Numbered from the stretch's first letter, positions 22,216 through 33,734 are shown. The stretch is DNA of 64,000 bases from Adiantum capillus-veneris (GCA_014529385.2 CM043970.1:40913279-40977278); one strand, 5' to 3'. The notes: generated by a model from the letters alone, not told the origin. Translations and numbers: made by a program.

Positions 22216-23777
22216 GTGGCTTCAGGCAATGATCAGTCGACTCCCTCTGCATCTGGAGATGCGGGCTGGGATCACAACGAAGATTCAGACAGAGAGTATG
22301 GCCCGCCTCAGCCTACTCAGGCGGAGCAAAGAGAGATGGAGCGTCGTCAATTGATTGGCGATGCAACAAAGATGATGCTCAATTTTGCCAAGGATCCAAA
22401 GATGGCAAAATATATGAACCAGACCTCTTTGAAAGAGGTACAGATGGAGTGGCAGAAAACCACAACACCACTCCCGAAACCCGCTCTTAAGAAACCTTCT
22501 ACCTCCAAGAAATATACGGAGAAGGAACTGGAGAACGTGGTTGATGCACGGATTGCTCAGCTTTTTGACACGCAAAAGAAAGCCAAAAAGCACGGCAAAA
22601 AGCAGAAGAAAGGCACTGACTTCCCGGGATATTTGGGTCGTCGGTTGACATTTGACAAGGCAAAGAAACGGAAGAAGCATGTTCGATTTGAAGGAGTACC
22701 CAGTTCTTCTTCTTCTTCTTCTGACAGTTCTTCTAGCTCCTCGGATTCGAGCGAAGATGACAGAAAAGGTAAAAAGCGAAGCAAGAAGCAATGCTTTGGA
22801 AAGGGCAAGGCAAAGAAGGCTAAATCTCGCCCAGAGACTGACAGTTCTACTGAGGACTCGTCTACAAACAGCTCAGATTCCGATGACGGAAAGTTTTATG
22901 CGAACAAGAAGAATTTTTACAAAGCCAACCAGTATGACTTTCTCGAAGATAAAAGCAAGAAAGTCCGAGAGTTTAAGGAAGGTGGCCACTCGATCAAGTT
23001 TGATACTTTTCAGGATACTCAGATGCTTCGAAGGCTTTGTCTTTTATACAGCAGTTTGACATCGCTTTCGCGGGAGGACGCTATTCAGAGCACTCCAAGA
23101 TTCGGAGAGCTGCCTCTTACTTTAAGGGGAATGCTCGTACTTGGTGGTCCACGCTTCTATTAAGCAAGACTGTGCCAGTTACATGGCTGAAATTCAAGAG
23201 GCTTTTTATTTCTTCTTGGTTGACTCAAGAGTTTGAGCGAGATATACGAGCTGCTTGGAACCATCTCCGGATGACCAAGAGCGATACAGTGAATTCTTAT
23301 TGTGAAAGATTCTGGAGCTCTTTTCTACCCGCCTCTTCATTCAAGAAGATCTCATTCAGAGAACAGATTGAGCGGTTTACCTTGGGTCTACCTACAGAGA
23401 TCCGAGATCACTGCTTGGAACAGAAGTCAGCTTCTATTCAGGAGTTGATGAGTCATGCGAAGCGGGGCTTTGCCATTCACTCTGGCAGTCTGACCTACCC
23501 CACAGATGAGGCCATGACACAACGAGCCGAACAGACTTCTGGGAATGAAAGTAGAATGAAAAAGAGCAACCCAGAGAAAAAAAAGGATGCACGACCCAAG
23601 CTTACTCCTGAGGAGAGAGCTCGCTTCATCAGAGAGGGGAAGTGCTTTGGATGCGGGAAACATGGACATATCTCCGCAGAGTGCCCTGACAAGGCACAGA
23701 AAGAACAGAATGATAAAGACGACGACAGGCCTAAGAGTTTGAGAGCAGCTGAGGAATGTGGCAAAAAAGGCAGATAG
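22216..23777 (+). pseudogene. gag: Gypsy-3 gag
   Basis: The expected start codon is GTG (22216) where Gypsy-4 has ATG. The first part runs DREYGPPQPTQAEQREMERR, a lysine/serine-rich low-complexity middle with a poly-Ser run, and KANQYDFLEDKSKKVREFKE. A one-base deletion in a T run near 23009 (TTTT, against TTTTT in Gypsy-4) shifts the frame. The core continues to 23777: IQQFDIAFAGGRYSEHSKIR, GNARTWWSTLLLSK, SFREQIERFTLGLPTEI. It ends with a perfect zinc knuckle CFGCGKHGHISAEC at about 23641-23682. A TAG follows KKGR; Gypsy-4 has the same stop. Confidence 0.86.
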
Positions 23778-24384
23778 AAAAGCAGAACTGGTACCACATG
23801 GCGTGGGACCTGCACCGAATCTAATGAATGAAAGTACAAACTTTGCCGCTTTCGGGGCAAAGTGAAGGATCAGGAAGCTCTTTTGAAGGAGCCAAGGCCA
23901 ACTTCTTTTCACTTGGAATTGGCGGCTCGATTTGGAACTACGCGACAGACTAACGCCACAGGCGGAGGTAGTTCAACTGGCACCCGGATGGGATGTTGCC
24001 ATTACACCGAGCATTGGCAAACTTCGTTTGCAATGACAGGGGTGTTCAGGGCACGCGAGTGACGTTCTACTCGGGATCCCTTGGTACCACAAGAACTACG
24101 CCATGGTTGACTACCGGGCCGAGAAAGCGACTTTGATAAATGAAGGGCTTAGAGATTGTACTTGATGAACTTCAGTTTTCTTACTCATTCTTTTGGGAGA
24201 GCTGAACGATGGATAAAAGTTGAATATGTTTTGACCTGAAGAAAAGAACGCCAAGATTTTTTTCTCCACGCTCATGCCGATTGCTTTTGAGAGGGCCTGA
24301 AGATCGTACCATTGATCTGATATCTGGAAGCACACCACTGAATCGGCCACCTTATCGTGTGAGCCGAGTCAGAATGAAAAGATT
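23778..24384 (+). pseudogene. Gypsy-3 protease, active site deleted
   Basis: Compared with Gypsy-1, a 10-base deletion near 23880 removes the codons for FFDGG and shifts the frame. EALIFFDGGAKANFIS-type coding becomes EALLKEPRPT. The downstream protease body (ELAARF..., IGKLRLQ-like, LLGIPWYHKNYAMVDYRAEK) can be followed only by changing frames. The same deletion occurs in Gypsy-4. Confidence 0.7.
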
Positions 24385-26025
24385 ATGAACCCAGTGAAAG
24401 ACCTCTTGGAAAAGGGTCTTGTCCAGCCTAGTACTTCACCGTATTGCTCTCCAGTGTTGTTGGTTTTGAAGAAAGACGGATCTTGGAGAATGTGCATCGA
24501 TTATAGCACTCTCAACGAAATCACCATCAAGAACAGATTTCCGATTCCTAGGATCGATGATATACTCGACAGGTTACAGGGATCCTCGTGCTTTAGCAGG
24601 ATTGACTTGAAGAGTGGATATCATCAGATCAGGATAGCACCAGGAGATGTCTACAAGACAGCTTTTCGGACGACTTTTGGGTTATTTGAGTTTTTGGTGA
24701 TGCCTTTTGGCTTAACCAATGCTCCTGCAACATTTAACCGGATGATGGACAGGATTTTTCGAGAGTACAGGCTATTTGTTGGCACTTTCTTTGACGACAT
24801 CATTGTTTTCTCCAAGAATGAGGCAGAACACAGAGATCATCTGCTTCAAGTCTTTCAGGCATTACGAGATCACACATTAGTGATTAATGCTAAGAAAAGT
24901 TAATTTTTCCTACCAGAGATACACTTTTTGGGACACATTGTGTTAGCAGCAGGAGTGCAAATGGACCCGGCCAAAATAGAGACTATCCGTGATTGGCCCG
25001 ATTTGAGGAATGTCCATGAAGTTAGAAGCTTCTTGGGACTGTGTTCGTACTACAGGCGGTTCATACGAAAGTTTGCAGAGGTTGCTTCCCTTTTGCATTC
25101 CTTGACACAGAAAGGAGTACCTTTTTCGTGGAGACCCACAGAGGTGACTGCCTTTCAGACATTGAAAGAGAAATTGACTACGGGACCTATTTTGACTTTG
25201 CCGGACTTGCAGAAGTCATTTGAAGTATTTTGTGATGCTTGTGGTCGTAGTCTGGGTGCGGTCTTGATGCAAGAAGGCCATGTCATAGCTTACGAGAACC
25301 GTTTGTTCTCTAGGCCGGAGATGACAGCACAGATCTATGAGAAAGAGCTTTTGGTGGTTATCCATGCTCTTACTCACTGGCGGCATTACCTACTCGGAGC
25401 GGATTTTACTGTCTTTACAGACCATCAGAGTTTGCGCTACTTCTTGTCACAGAAGCAGCTTTCGGAAAAGCAGATGCGGTGGGTGAACATCTTGTCACAG
25501 TTCCACTTCCAGATTGTCCATGTGCAGGGACAGAAGAATGTGGTGGCAGATGCTTTGTCTCGAAAACCGTTGGTTCTGGCTATTTCCGCGATACATCATA
25601 GGAGCTTCGAGGATATGGTCGATCAGTGTGCCACAGATACAGATTTTGCAGATATTTTCACACGGATACGGGATGGGGAGACAGTAGCTCGATACTCCCT
25701 TCGGGAAGGCTACTTGATGAAAAAGACTATGTTGTGCGTTACACAGCCGTTGAGGGAAAAGGTTATGACTGATTGCCACTGTCCACCTTTTACGGGTCAC
25801 CGCGGCATTGCTACCACCATGAAAGGGGTAGAGAGAGATTTCTTTTGGCGGAGACTGAAGAAGGATGTGGAAGAGTTTGTGCGCAGTTGCTTGGTATGCC
25901 AGAAGGTCAAGTTTGACAGGCATAAGGCACAGGGATTGTTACAGCCTTTACCCATACCCACCCGCCCCTGGGAAAATATTGAAATCGATTTCATTTTTTT
26001 TTTATCTCCCGAGAATACAGAATGA
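24385..26025 (+). pseudogene. pol: Gypsy-3 RT, RNase H and integrase N-terminal half
   Basis: RT (24385-24903) starts MNPVKDLLEKGLVQPSTSPY and has [40 protein letters not shown] and the catalytic [20 protein letters not shown]-to-TAA nonsense change after NAKKS (24901) splits it. The frame then runs from 24928 to 26025: FLGLCSYYRRFIRKFAEV, then RNase H (FEVFCDACGRSLGAVLMQEG, YEKELLVVIHALTHWRHYL, VVADALSRKP). The integrase zinc-binding domain follows (HCPPFTGHRGIATT...SCLVCQKVKF), reaching the first catalytic Asp (IEIDFIF). About 110 bases just after it are deleted relative to Gypsy-4. Confidence 0.9.
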
Positions 26026-26944
26026 TCACGATGATTTTCCGATTACATGGCACGCCTGAGACGATTGTCTCCGACAGAGACCCCAGATTTATGAGTTTGT
26101 TTTGGAAGGCAATTTGGGAGAACATTGGCACGCGGTTGCAGTTCTCGTCATCGTTCCACTTGCAGACTGACGGGCAATCTGAGATTGCCAATTCAGTGAT
26201 TTTAGATTTATTGAAGTCTTGTATCTCGCATCAGAAGACTCAATGGGAAAAGAACTTACCTTTGGTGGAATTTGCCTACAATAACACGATACACTCTTCG
26301 ACGGGGAAGATGCCATGTGAGATTGTTGAAACTGCTGCGAAGGTTCCATCCTTCCTGAGCACGAAAGATTAGAAATTTGAAGCGGATGAATATTCGCGAG
26401 ATTTGGATACGGCTTTTGCCAAGGTTCACGAGACTTTGCAGGAGTCTCAAGAACGACAGAAAAAGGCAGCGGATCGCCATCGTCGCGACTGGAAACTGAA
26501 GGAGGATGATTGGGTGCTCTTACTTTTGAGAAGGCACGCTTAAGAAAGAAAAAGGGAAAGGAGAGGCTTTTTCCAAAGCTTAGTATGTGATACTACGGAC
26601 CTTTCCAGATTACTGACAAGATAAATGATGTCTCCTTCCGATTGAAACTGCCAGATACTTGGAGGATTCACAATGCATTGCATGTGAGTCTCTTGAAACC
26701 TGTTAAGGGTGATGTGCCTGATGATGGGGAGCCTGATGAGCAACCCAAAGTGGAAGAAAACGAGGAGATCCTTGTTCCTGAACACATTTTGGCACATAAT
26801 GATACGAAGAATAAGGGTAAAGTCCGAAGGCGGTTCTTGGTTAAGTTCAAGAATTATCCTGCACTTGATGCGAAGAGGATGGAGGAGGAGGACCTAGCAG
26901 ATACTCCTTGGATTGTGAAACTTTACCTCGATGTTTTGGTTTAG
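26026..26944 (+). pseudogene. Gypsy-3 integrase core and chromodomain-like C-terminus
   Basis: After the deletion the core resumes: IFRLHGTPETIVSDRDPRFM (second Asp), SSSFHLQTDGQSEIANSVIL (Glu) and EFAYNNTIHSSTGKMP. A TAG at about 26370 interrupts it. A basic stretch (QERQKKAADRHRRDWKLKED) leads, after a frame change, to [20 protein letters not shown] at 26650. The acidic C-terminal segment ends KVRRRFLVKFKNYPALDAKR, similar to the core of a chromodomain. In chromoviruses that domain directs insertion to particular chromatin. The domain call is by pattern only. Confidence 0.8.
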
Positions 26945-27537
26945 CATAGTCTACTCCAAACGGAACCCAGAATTCAGCTTGGCCGGAGATCTGGTGCAGT
27001 GGGATGCACAAGAGGGGAGTCACTCCACTCCTTTGTCATCAGATGCCTCGATTTTGATACTAAAGTCACTGATGTCTCTTTGAGCTTCAGGGATACTGAG
27101 AGCTGACAGTATTCTGCTGGATGACTTTATGAAATGGAATTCTTGATTATGATACTGATTTGTTCTTGACTTCTTTTGAGTGCAAGAACTGATAGCCGAA
27201 ATGACTGCAGCATTTTGGTCTGATTGATCTCGAATAGACATGGTTGCAATAGGGGTTAGTCAATCAGACATCGTTGAGGTCCCGATTGGACCTAGATGTG
27301 ATTGCTAGCTACATTGCTGATAAATCATGGTCTAAGATCCGAATGAATGTTGAATGTCATGTGATGTCTTGTGATGTCTTGTGATGTCCTGTGATGTCGT
27401 GTGATGTGACTGTCGATTTTGTACATGTGCTAGATGTGCGTTCCTAGTACGTAGGTACTAACAGTCAGTGTCTGCTAAGACGGTTTATGGCTTTTGTCGG
27501 TTTTGCAGACGTAATCGCGGTCGATTACAATGCTTTC
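26945..27537 (+). other. Gypsy-3 3' untranslated region
   Basis: About 590 bases between the pol stop and polypurine tract, no reading frame of note. Gypsy-4 has a closely matching region (30358-31010), so it is a conserved part of the element. It contains the decamer array listed separately. Confidence 0.7.
27361..27410 (+). repeat. Five tandem GTGATGTCNT decamers
   Basis: Five consecutive 10-base units, four with GTGATGTC and the last GTGATGTGAC. The Gypsy-4 equivalent at 30486-30537 is the reverse complement, with a similar number of units. Confidence 0.85.
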
Positions 27538-27549
27538 AAGAGGGGGGTA
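27538..27549 (+). promoter_or_regulatory. Gypsy-3 polypurine tract
   Basis: AAGAGGGGGGTA directly before the 3' LTR, the expected primer site for plus-strand DNA synthesis. Confidence 0.88.
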
Positions 27550-28086
27550 TGTCACAAAGTGATGACGTGGCGGACAGCAGAAACCCTAATTTCTGCCAGA
27601 AACCCTAATTTCCGGAAATCGCGGAGGCGGATTATTATTTTTAAAAATAAAAAAAAAATTTGGAAAATGATGAGCGACGCAAATTTCGCTTTTTCTCTAC
27701 TTAAATGAGAAAGAGAGAGAAAATGCTTTTGCTTTCATGTTTTGACTCTCTGTGAGAGAGAGAGAGCAATTGCTTTTGATTTGAAGCTTTTGGGGCTTTG
27801 CTTTTGGGCATCCCTTGTAACCTATAAATTAGTGGTGAGGGCCTCACTTCTCAAAGCATCTAGACGCAGAGTCTGAGAGTGAAACCCTAACCGCTCTCTT
27901 GTACTTTGATGATTGATTAATATAAAAAGAAATACCGAAAGGGGCGCCAGTCTTTGGGGCCAATATCTCTAGGCACGGAACTCCGCCGGGCCAGTGCAAA
28001 TCTATTGTGATCTGTGAATTGTTTTGAAGTGGTTATTTGGTGCTGTCGCGGTTGATTCTTGACTTGGAGTGTCCAAGTTTGTTACA
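27550..28086 (+). repeat. Gypsy-3 3' LTR (537 bases)
   Basis: Same termini and body as the 5' LTR. By eye the differences are the AT tract, a short insertion in the GA run and a few single-base changes (for example GTCTGTTACA against GTTTGTTACA). Confidence 0.93.
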
Positions 28087-28091
28087 TGTCG

Positions 28092-28450
28092 CGAGAAAAG
28101 GGATCGGATTTCCCGGTAGAAGAGAAATCGGGCGTGCTCTGATACCACCGTATCAAACTTGGACACCCCAAGTCTAGATTCTGTCGCAACACAACAAAGA
28201 TTCACTTCAAAACACTTCACAATTCAAGAGTCGACACGGCCCGGTGTAGTTCTGTGCCAAGAGAGATTGGCCCCAAAGACTGGCGCCCCTTTCAGTTTCT
28301 TTTATATTAATCTTTGAGCAAAGTACAACTTCCCGCGGGTGCTCGCTTTCAGACTCTGTATAACCGGCTCGTACAACGTAGAGGGCGGTACTATTTCAAT
28401 TACCTGTTAACTTTACACAAAGCACTGTGAAGAAAAGAGAACACGGTTGC
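28092..28450 (-). repeat. Gypsy-1 primer-binding site and 5' LTR relic
   Basis: Reading leftward: an LTR end, then the primer-binding site (reverse complement of 28135-28148), then the leader GATTTCTCTTCTACCGGGAA also seen in Gypsy-3 and -4. The LTR begins at about 28149 with a degraded form of TGTAACAGACTTGGACACCC. It contains GGCCCCAAAGACTGGCGCCC, shared with the other family LTRs. The right limit is uncertain because similarity fades after about 28340. Confidence 0.65.
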
Positions 28451-29656
28451 GTCTAGCGACTAGAATGCACCCTGTAGGCCCCAAAATTGGCGCCCCTCTA
28501 GGTATTTCTTTATTCAATTAACAGTTGACGATCCGTACACTTACGCCAAACTCTCACAAAGCTATCCAAACCTGGCAAGGGCTTAAAACGCAGCTTTCCG
28601 ACCTCATTTCGGTAGCATAACGGCACCAAAAACCCCTGTAGGTCTAGGACGGATTCCCTCACAATTTAGAAGCTTTCTGGTAAGCTGTAACAAAATTTTA
28701 GCGTGCTGTAATTCTCTGTTTTACTGCTGTCGGGTGCCCAAAACCCTATACACGCATCCCAAGGCTCTCACAGAGCTCCCTTGGTGTTCCCTTGCAGTTT
28801 AGGTGTGAAACCCTAAACCTGCAGAGAAATACAGCAGGCTGTAATTCTATGTTTCGGATCGTTTTTAGCGGAGCGAACACGCCTACGCGCGTCGCAAGGG
28901 CTCCCGGACGCAATGGGACGGTTCCCCTGTGAATTGGACAAGTTTTCACGAGAGAAAACTCTCCAAACTCGCAATCTTTCGCGATGGAACTATGCATACT
29001 TGTGGGGGATTAGCAGTTTGCTAATCCAGTTCCTATTCAAAAGGCCTCTTGCCTTGGCAAAGCGCATAAACCGTCAGAACTATACATATTCATCTGAGTA
29101 GTCCAACTAGTGGGGCATTATGATATGTGCAAAAGGGGAGAGAGATACACGAGAGCAAATCATCACACTACATGAGACAAAGGAGAAGGCAAGCTTTCCA
29201 TTAAAGCTGTCAACCTACACCCACTACTCACGCACACTGTAATTGCACTTATGAAATTCAAATCAATCCCCCAGTCTCATTTGGGTGCCTCCTCTTGCTG
29301 AGGTGTCCTGCAAGTTGCTCTCCTTCTGCCAAGTGTCCAGTTTGCCCCTTTGAGTTAATTCCCTAGTTCCCACTCACTTATGAAGTTGTGACTTTCCGAG
29401 TAGCCCAGATTTCATTTGGTGCACACAAGCTTCCATACTCATCAGAATTCAGTGCTAACTGGCCCAACCAGTCCCAGACTGACCGACCTAGAACCTATTC
29501 GGCCGCAGCCGTTTCACACTGGCCATGCAATGTCCACTTGCACCTTTTCAAGGGTTCCGAGAAAAACAAGTAAAAATAAAATACAAAAAAATATGTAATA
29601 CATATTTAGAAAAGGCAACAAGAAAGATATACCTCTTGGTGACACTCTGCGTCCAC
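28451..29656. other. Possible LTR relics, otherwise unrecognised
   Basis: Around 28475-28515 a second, diverged GGCCCCAAAATTGGCGCCCC and GGTATTTCTTTATTCAATT phrase appears. This suggests another family LTR fused to the Gypsy-1 LTR. The tail (about 29635-29656, GACACTCTGCGTCC) matches an internal part of Gypsy-4's LTR and may be the left half of the LTR that Gypsy-4 entered (right half at 39576-39876). No coding evidence. Confidence 0.4.
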
Positions 29657-30345
29657 TGTAACAGACTTGGATACCCCAAGTCAAGAATCAACCACGACAG
29701 CACCAAATAACCACTTCAAAACAAGTCACAGATCACAATAGATGTACACTGGCCCGACGGAGTTCCGTGCCTAGAGATATTGGCCCCAAAGACTGGCGCC
29801 CCTTTCGGTATTTCTTTTTATATTAATCAGATCAAAGTACAAGAGAGTGGCTAGGGTTTCACTCTCAGACTCTGCGTCCAGATGCTCTGAGAAGTGAAGC
29901 CCTCACCACTTATTTAAAGGTTACAAGGGATGCCCAAAAGCAAAGCCCCAAAAGCAAAGCCCCAAAAGCAGAGCCCCAAAAGCTTCAAAATCAAAAGCTC
30001 TCAAAAATAAAAGCAAAAGCTATTTTTTTCTCTCTCAAACTCCCTTGAGTTTTAAAAATAAAGCAATCCAATTCTCTCTCTCTCTCTTCTCCAATTGCGT
30101 AGCCAAAAGCTCACGCCAGAAAGCAAAAGCTGCAAAATTTAGCCAGCGCAATTTTCGGAGGCTGCCGTACTGCCACGTCAGCAGGCCAGCGCATTTTCCG
30201 GAATCATCTCCCTGCTGTCCTAGGATTAGGGTTAGGGTTTTTCAGAAATTAGGGTTTTTGGCAGATTTTAGGGTTTGCAGGAATTTTAGGATTTCAGCCA
30301 AAAAGTAGGGTTTCTGTTGTCCGCCACGTCATCACTTTGTGACAT
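29657..30345 (-). repeat. Gypsy-4 3' LTR (689 bases)
   Basis: On the plus strand TGTAACAGACTTGG...CTTTGTGACA. It has three tandem CAAAGCCCCAAAAG units near 29938-29980 and a short TTAGGG run near 30225-30240. About 145 bases longer than the Gypsy-3 LTR. Confidence 0.92.
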
Positions 30346-30357
30346 ACCCCCCTCTTG
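30346..30357 (-). promoter_or_regulatory. Gypsy-4 polypurine tract
   Basis: TACCCCCCTCTT on the plus strand, the exact complement of the Gypsy-3 tract. Confidence 0.85.
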
Positions 30358-30485
30358 AAAGCATTGTAATCGACCGCGATTACGCCTGCAAAACCGACAA
30401 AAGCCATAAACCGTCTTAGCAGACACTGACTGTTAGTACCTACGTACTAGGAACACACATCTAGCACATGTACAAAATCGACAGT

Positions 30486-30537
30486 CACATCACACGACAT
30501 CACAGGACATCACCAGACATCACAGGACATCACATGA
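30486..30537 (-). repeat. Decamer array, Gypsy-4 copy
   Basis: Plus-strand CATCACANGA-type decamers, about five units, matching the Gypsy-3 array in reverse complement. Located between pol and the polypurine tract, as in Gypsy-3. Confidence 0.8.
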
Positions 30538-31015
30538 CATTCAACATTCATTCGGATCTTAGACCATGATTTATCGGCAATGTAGCTAGCAATCCACATC
30601 TAGGTCCAATCGGGACCTCATTGATGTCCGATTGACTAACCCCTATTGCAACCATGTCTATTTGAGATCAGTAGACCAAAATGCTGTAGTCATTTAGTCT
30701 ATCAGTTCCTGCACTCACAAGTAGTCAAGAACAAATCAGTATCATAATCAGGAATTTCATTTCATAAAGTCATTCAGCAGAATACTGTCAGCTCTCAGTA
30801 GCCCTGAAGCTTAAAGAGACATCAATGACTTTAATATCAAAATCAAGGCATCTGTTCACAAAGGAGCGGAGTAACTCCCCTCTTGTGCATCCCACTGCAC
30901 CAGATCTTCGGCCAAGCTGAATTTCTGGGTTCCGTTTGGAGTAGACTATGCTAAACCAAAACATCGAGGTAAAGTTTCACAATCCGAGGAGTATCTGCTA
31001 GGTCCTCCTCCTCCA

Positions 31016-32426
31016 TCAATTTCGCATCAAATGCAAAGAACCGCCTTCGGACTTTACCTTTCTTCGTATCCGTATGTGCCAAATCGGTTCAGGAACAAGG
31101 GTCTCCTCATTTTCTTCCACTGCGGGTTGCTCATCAGGCTCCCCATCATAAGGCACGTCACCTTTAAAAGGTTTCAAGAGACTCGCATGGAAAGCATTGT
31201 GAATCCTCCAAGTATCTGGCAGTTTCAATCGGAAGGAGACATCATTTATCTTTTCAGTAATCTGAAAAGGGCCGTAGTATCGCATACTAAGCTTTGGAAA
31301 AAGCCTCTCCTTTCCCTTTTTCTTTCGTAGGCGTGCCTTCTCAAAACGTAAGAGCACCCAATCATCCTCCTTCAATTTCATGTCGCGACGATGGCGATCC
31401 ACTGCCTTCTTCTGTCGTTCTTGAGACTTCTGCAAAGTCTCGCAAACCTTGGCAAAAGCCGTATCCAGATCTCGTATATTCATCCGCTTCAAAGATCTTA
31501 TCTTTCGTGCTCAGGAAAGGTGGAACCTTCGCAGCACCTTCAACAATCTCAAATGGCACCTTCCCCGTCGAAGAGTGTATCGTGTTATTGTAGGCAAATT
31601 CCACCAAAGGTAAATATCTTTCCCATTGAGTCTTCTGATCTGAGATATAAGACTTCAATAAATCTAGAACCACTGAATTGGCAATCTCGGATTGCCCGTC
31701 AGTCTGCGGGTGGAACGATGACGAGAACTGCAACCGCGTGCCAATGTTCTCCCAAATTGCCTTCCAAAACAAACTCGTAAATCTGGGGTCTGTGTCGGAG
31801 ACAATCGTCTCAAGCATGCCATGTAATCTGAAGATCTGGGCCACAAACAATCTCGCTAAGTGATCCGGCTTGACTGTTTTCTTCAATGGAATGAAATGAG
31901 CCTGTTTGCTAAATTTGTCAATAACAGTCCAGATACCATCATGACCACTCTGTGTTCTCGGGAGATCAAAAATGAAATCCATCGCTATACTTTCCCAGGG
32001 GCGGGTGGGTATGGGTAAAGGCTGTAACAATCCCTGTGCCTTGTGCCTGTCAAACTTGACCTTCTGGCATACCAAGCAACTGCGCACAAACTCTTCCACA
32101 TCTTTCTTGAGTCTCGCCCAAAAGAAATATCTCTCTACCCCTTTCATGGTGGTAGCAATGCCGCGGTGAACCGTAAAAGGTGGACAGTGGCATTCAGTCA
32201 TAACCTTTTCCCTCAATGGCTGTGTAACGCACAACATAGTCTTTTTCATCAAGTAGCCTTCCCGAAGGGAGTATCCAGCTACTGTCTCCCCATTCCGTAT
32301 CCGTGTGAAAATATCTGCAAAATCTGTATCTGTGGCATACTGATCGACCATATCCTCGAAGCTCCTATGATGTATCGCGGAAATAGCCAGATCCAACAGC
32401 TTCCGAGACAAAGCATCTGCCACCAC
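31016..32426 (-). pseudogene. Gypsy-4 integrase and chromodomain-like C-terminus
   Basis: The 32426-31362 frame (354 codons) begins VADALSRKLLDLAIS, just after RNase H. It holds the whole integrase: zinc-binding HCPPFTVHRG...SCLVCQKVKF, catalytic MDFIFDLPRTQSGHDGIWTV, ETIVSDTDPRFTSLFWKA and HPQTDGQSEIANSVVLDLLK. All three D,D,E residues are present, so this is the most complete integrase in the window. A frame change after FEADEYTR leads to the basic stretch and C-terminal part (31492-31016): [20 protein letters not shown], then an acidic segment. The chromodomain core is frame-broken near 31080-31020. Confidence 0.9.
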
Positions 32427-33729
32427 ATTCTTCTGTCCCTACTCATGGACAATCTGGAAGTGAAACTGTGACAAGATGTTCGCCCACCGCATCTGCTTTT
32501 CCGAAAGCTGCTTCTGTGACAAGAAGTAGCGAAAACTCTGATGGTCTGTAAAGACAGTAAAATCCGCTCCAAGTAGGTAGTGCCGCCACTGAGTAAGAGC
32601 ATGGATCACTACCAAAAGCTCTTTCTCATATATGTGTTGTCATCTCCGGCCTAGAGAACAATCGGCTCTCGTAAGCAATGACATGGCCTTCTTGCATCGA
32701 GACCGCACCCAGACTACGACCACAAGCATCACAATATACTTCAAATGACTTTTGCAAGTCCGGCAAAGTCAAAATAGGTCCCGTAGTCAATTTCTCTTTC
32801 AATGTCTGAAAGGCAGTCACTTCTGTGGATCCCCACGAGAAAGGGACTCCTTTCTGTGTCAAGATATGCAAAGGGGAAGCAACCTCCGCAAACTTTCGTA
32901 TGAACCGTCTGTAGTACGAGCACAATCCCAAGAAGCTTTCAACTTCATCGACATTCTTCAAATCGGGCCAATCACGGATAGTGTCTATCTTGACCGGATG
33001 CATTTGCACTCCTGTTGCTGAGACAAAGTGTCCCAAAAAAAATGTATCTCTCAAGCATACGATCTCTATGTTCTGCTTCATTCTTGGAAAAACCAATGAT
33101 GTCATCAAAGAAAAGTGCCAACAAATAGCTTGTACTCTCGAAAAATCCCGTCCATCATCCGGTTAAATGTCACAGGAGCATTGGTTAAGCCAAAAGGCAT
33201 CACCAAAAAAACTCAAATAATCCAAAAGTAGTCCGGAAGGCTGTCTTGTAGACGTCTCCCGTCGCGATTCGGATCTGATGATATCCACTCTTCAGATCAA
33301 TCCTGCTAAAGCACGAGGATCCCTGTAACCTGTCGAGTATATCATCGATCCTAGGAATCGGAAATCTGTTCTTGATGGTGATTTTGTTGAGAGCTCTATA
33401 ATCAATGCACATTCTCCAAGCTCAGTCTTTCTTCAAATCCAACAATAGTGGAGAGCAATGAAGTACTATGCTGGACAAGACCCTTTTCCAAGAGGTCTTT
33501 CAGTGGGTTCATAATCTTTTCATTTTGTACTCGGCTCACACGATAAGGTGGCCGGTTCGGTGACGTGCTTCCAGGTATCAGATCAATGGTTTGATCTTCA
33601 GGCCCTCTGAAAAGCAATCGGCATGAGTGTGGAGAAAAATCTTGGCGTTCTTTTAATCAGGTCAAAACATATTCAACCTTTAACCATCATTCAGTTCTCT
33701 CCCAAAAGAATGAGTAAAGAAACTGAAGT
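32427..33729 (-). pseudogene. pol: Gypsy-4 protease end, RT and RNase H
   Basis: Right to left: RT fingers (NPLKDLLEKGLVQHSTS, then a frame change, [40 protein letters not shown]). A frameshift sits exactly at the palm, where TTTCTTTGATGACATCATT has one extra base against Gypsy-3. About 30 residues after EAEHRD are deleted. The thumb resumes with FLGLCSYYRRFIRKFAEVAS. RNase H (about 32870-32440) has FEVYCDACGRSLGAVSMQEG and a frame break near 32640. It cannot make a working RT. Confidence 0.87.
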
Positions 33730-33734
33730 ACAAT

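Larger units (their letters stand above)
21593..28091 (+). mobile_element. Gypsy-3 with its TGTCG target duplication
   Basis: The element proper is 21598-28086. Two near-identical LTRs start TGTCACAAAGTGATGACG and end GTTACA, and a 5-bp TGTCG duplication (21593-21597 and 28087-28091) flanks it. It inserted just upstream of the Gypsy-1 gag start. This is the best-preserved gypsy structure in the window: 5' LTR, primer-binding site, gag, protease, RT, RNase H, integrase, chromodomain-like end, minisatellite, polypurine tract, 3' LTR. Coding is nevertheless broken in several places. Confidence 0.93.

Noticed and set aside
25495-25923. 142-codon minus-strand frame, and its counterpart at 32043-32471
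   Set aside because: Shadow of the conserved integrase/RNase H coding on the other strand; it recurs only because the real gene is conserved.
27361-27410. CRISPR-like array
   Set aside because: Ten-base units with no spacers, inside a retrotransposon; a minisatellite.
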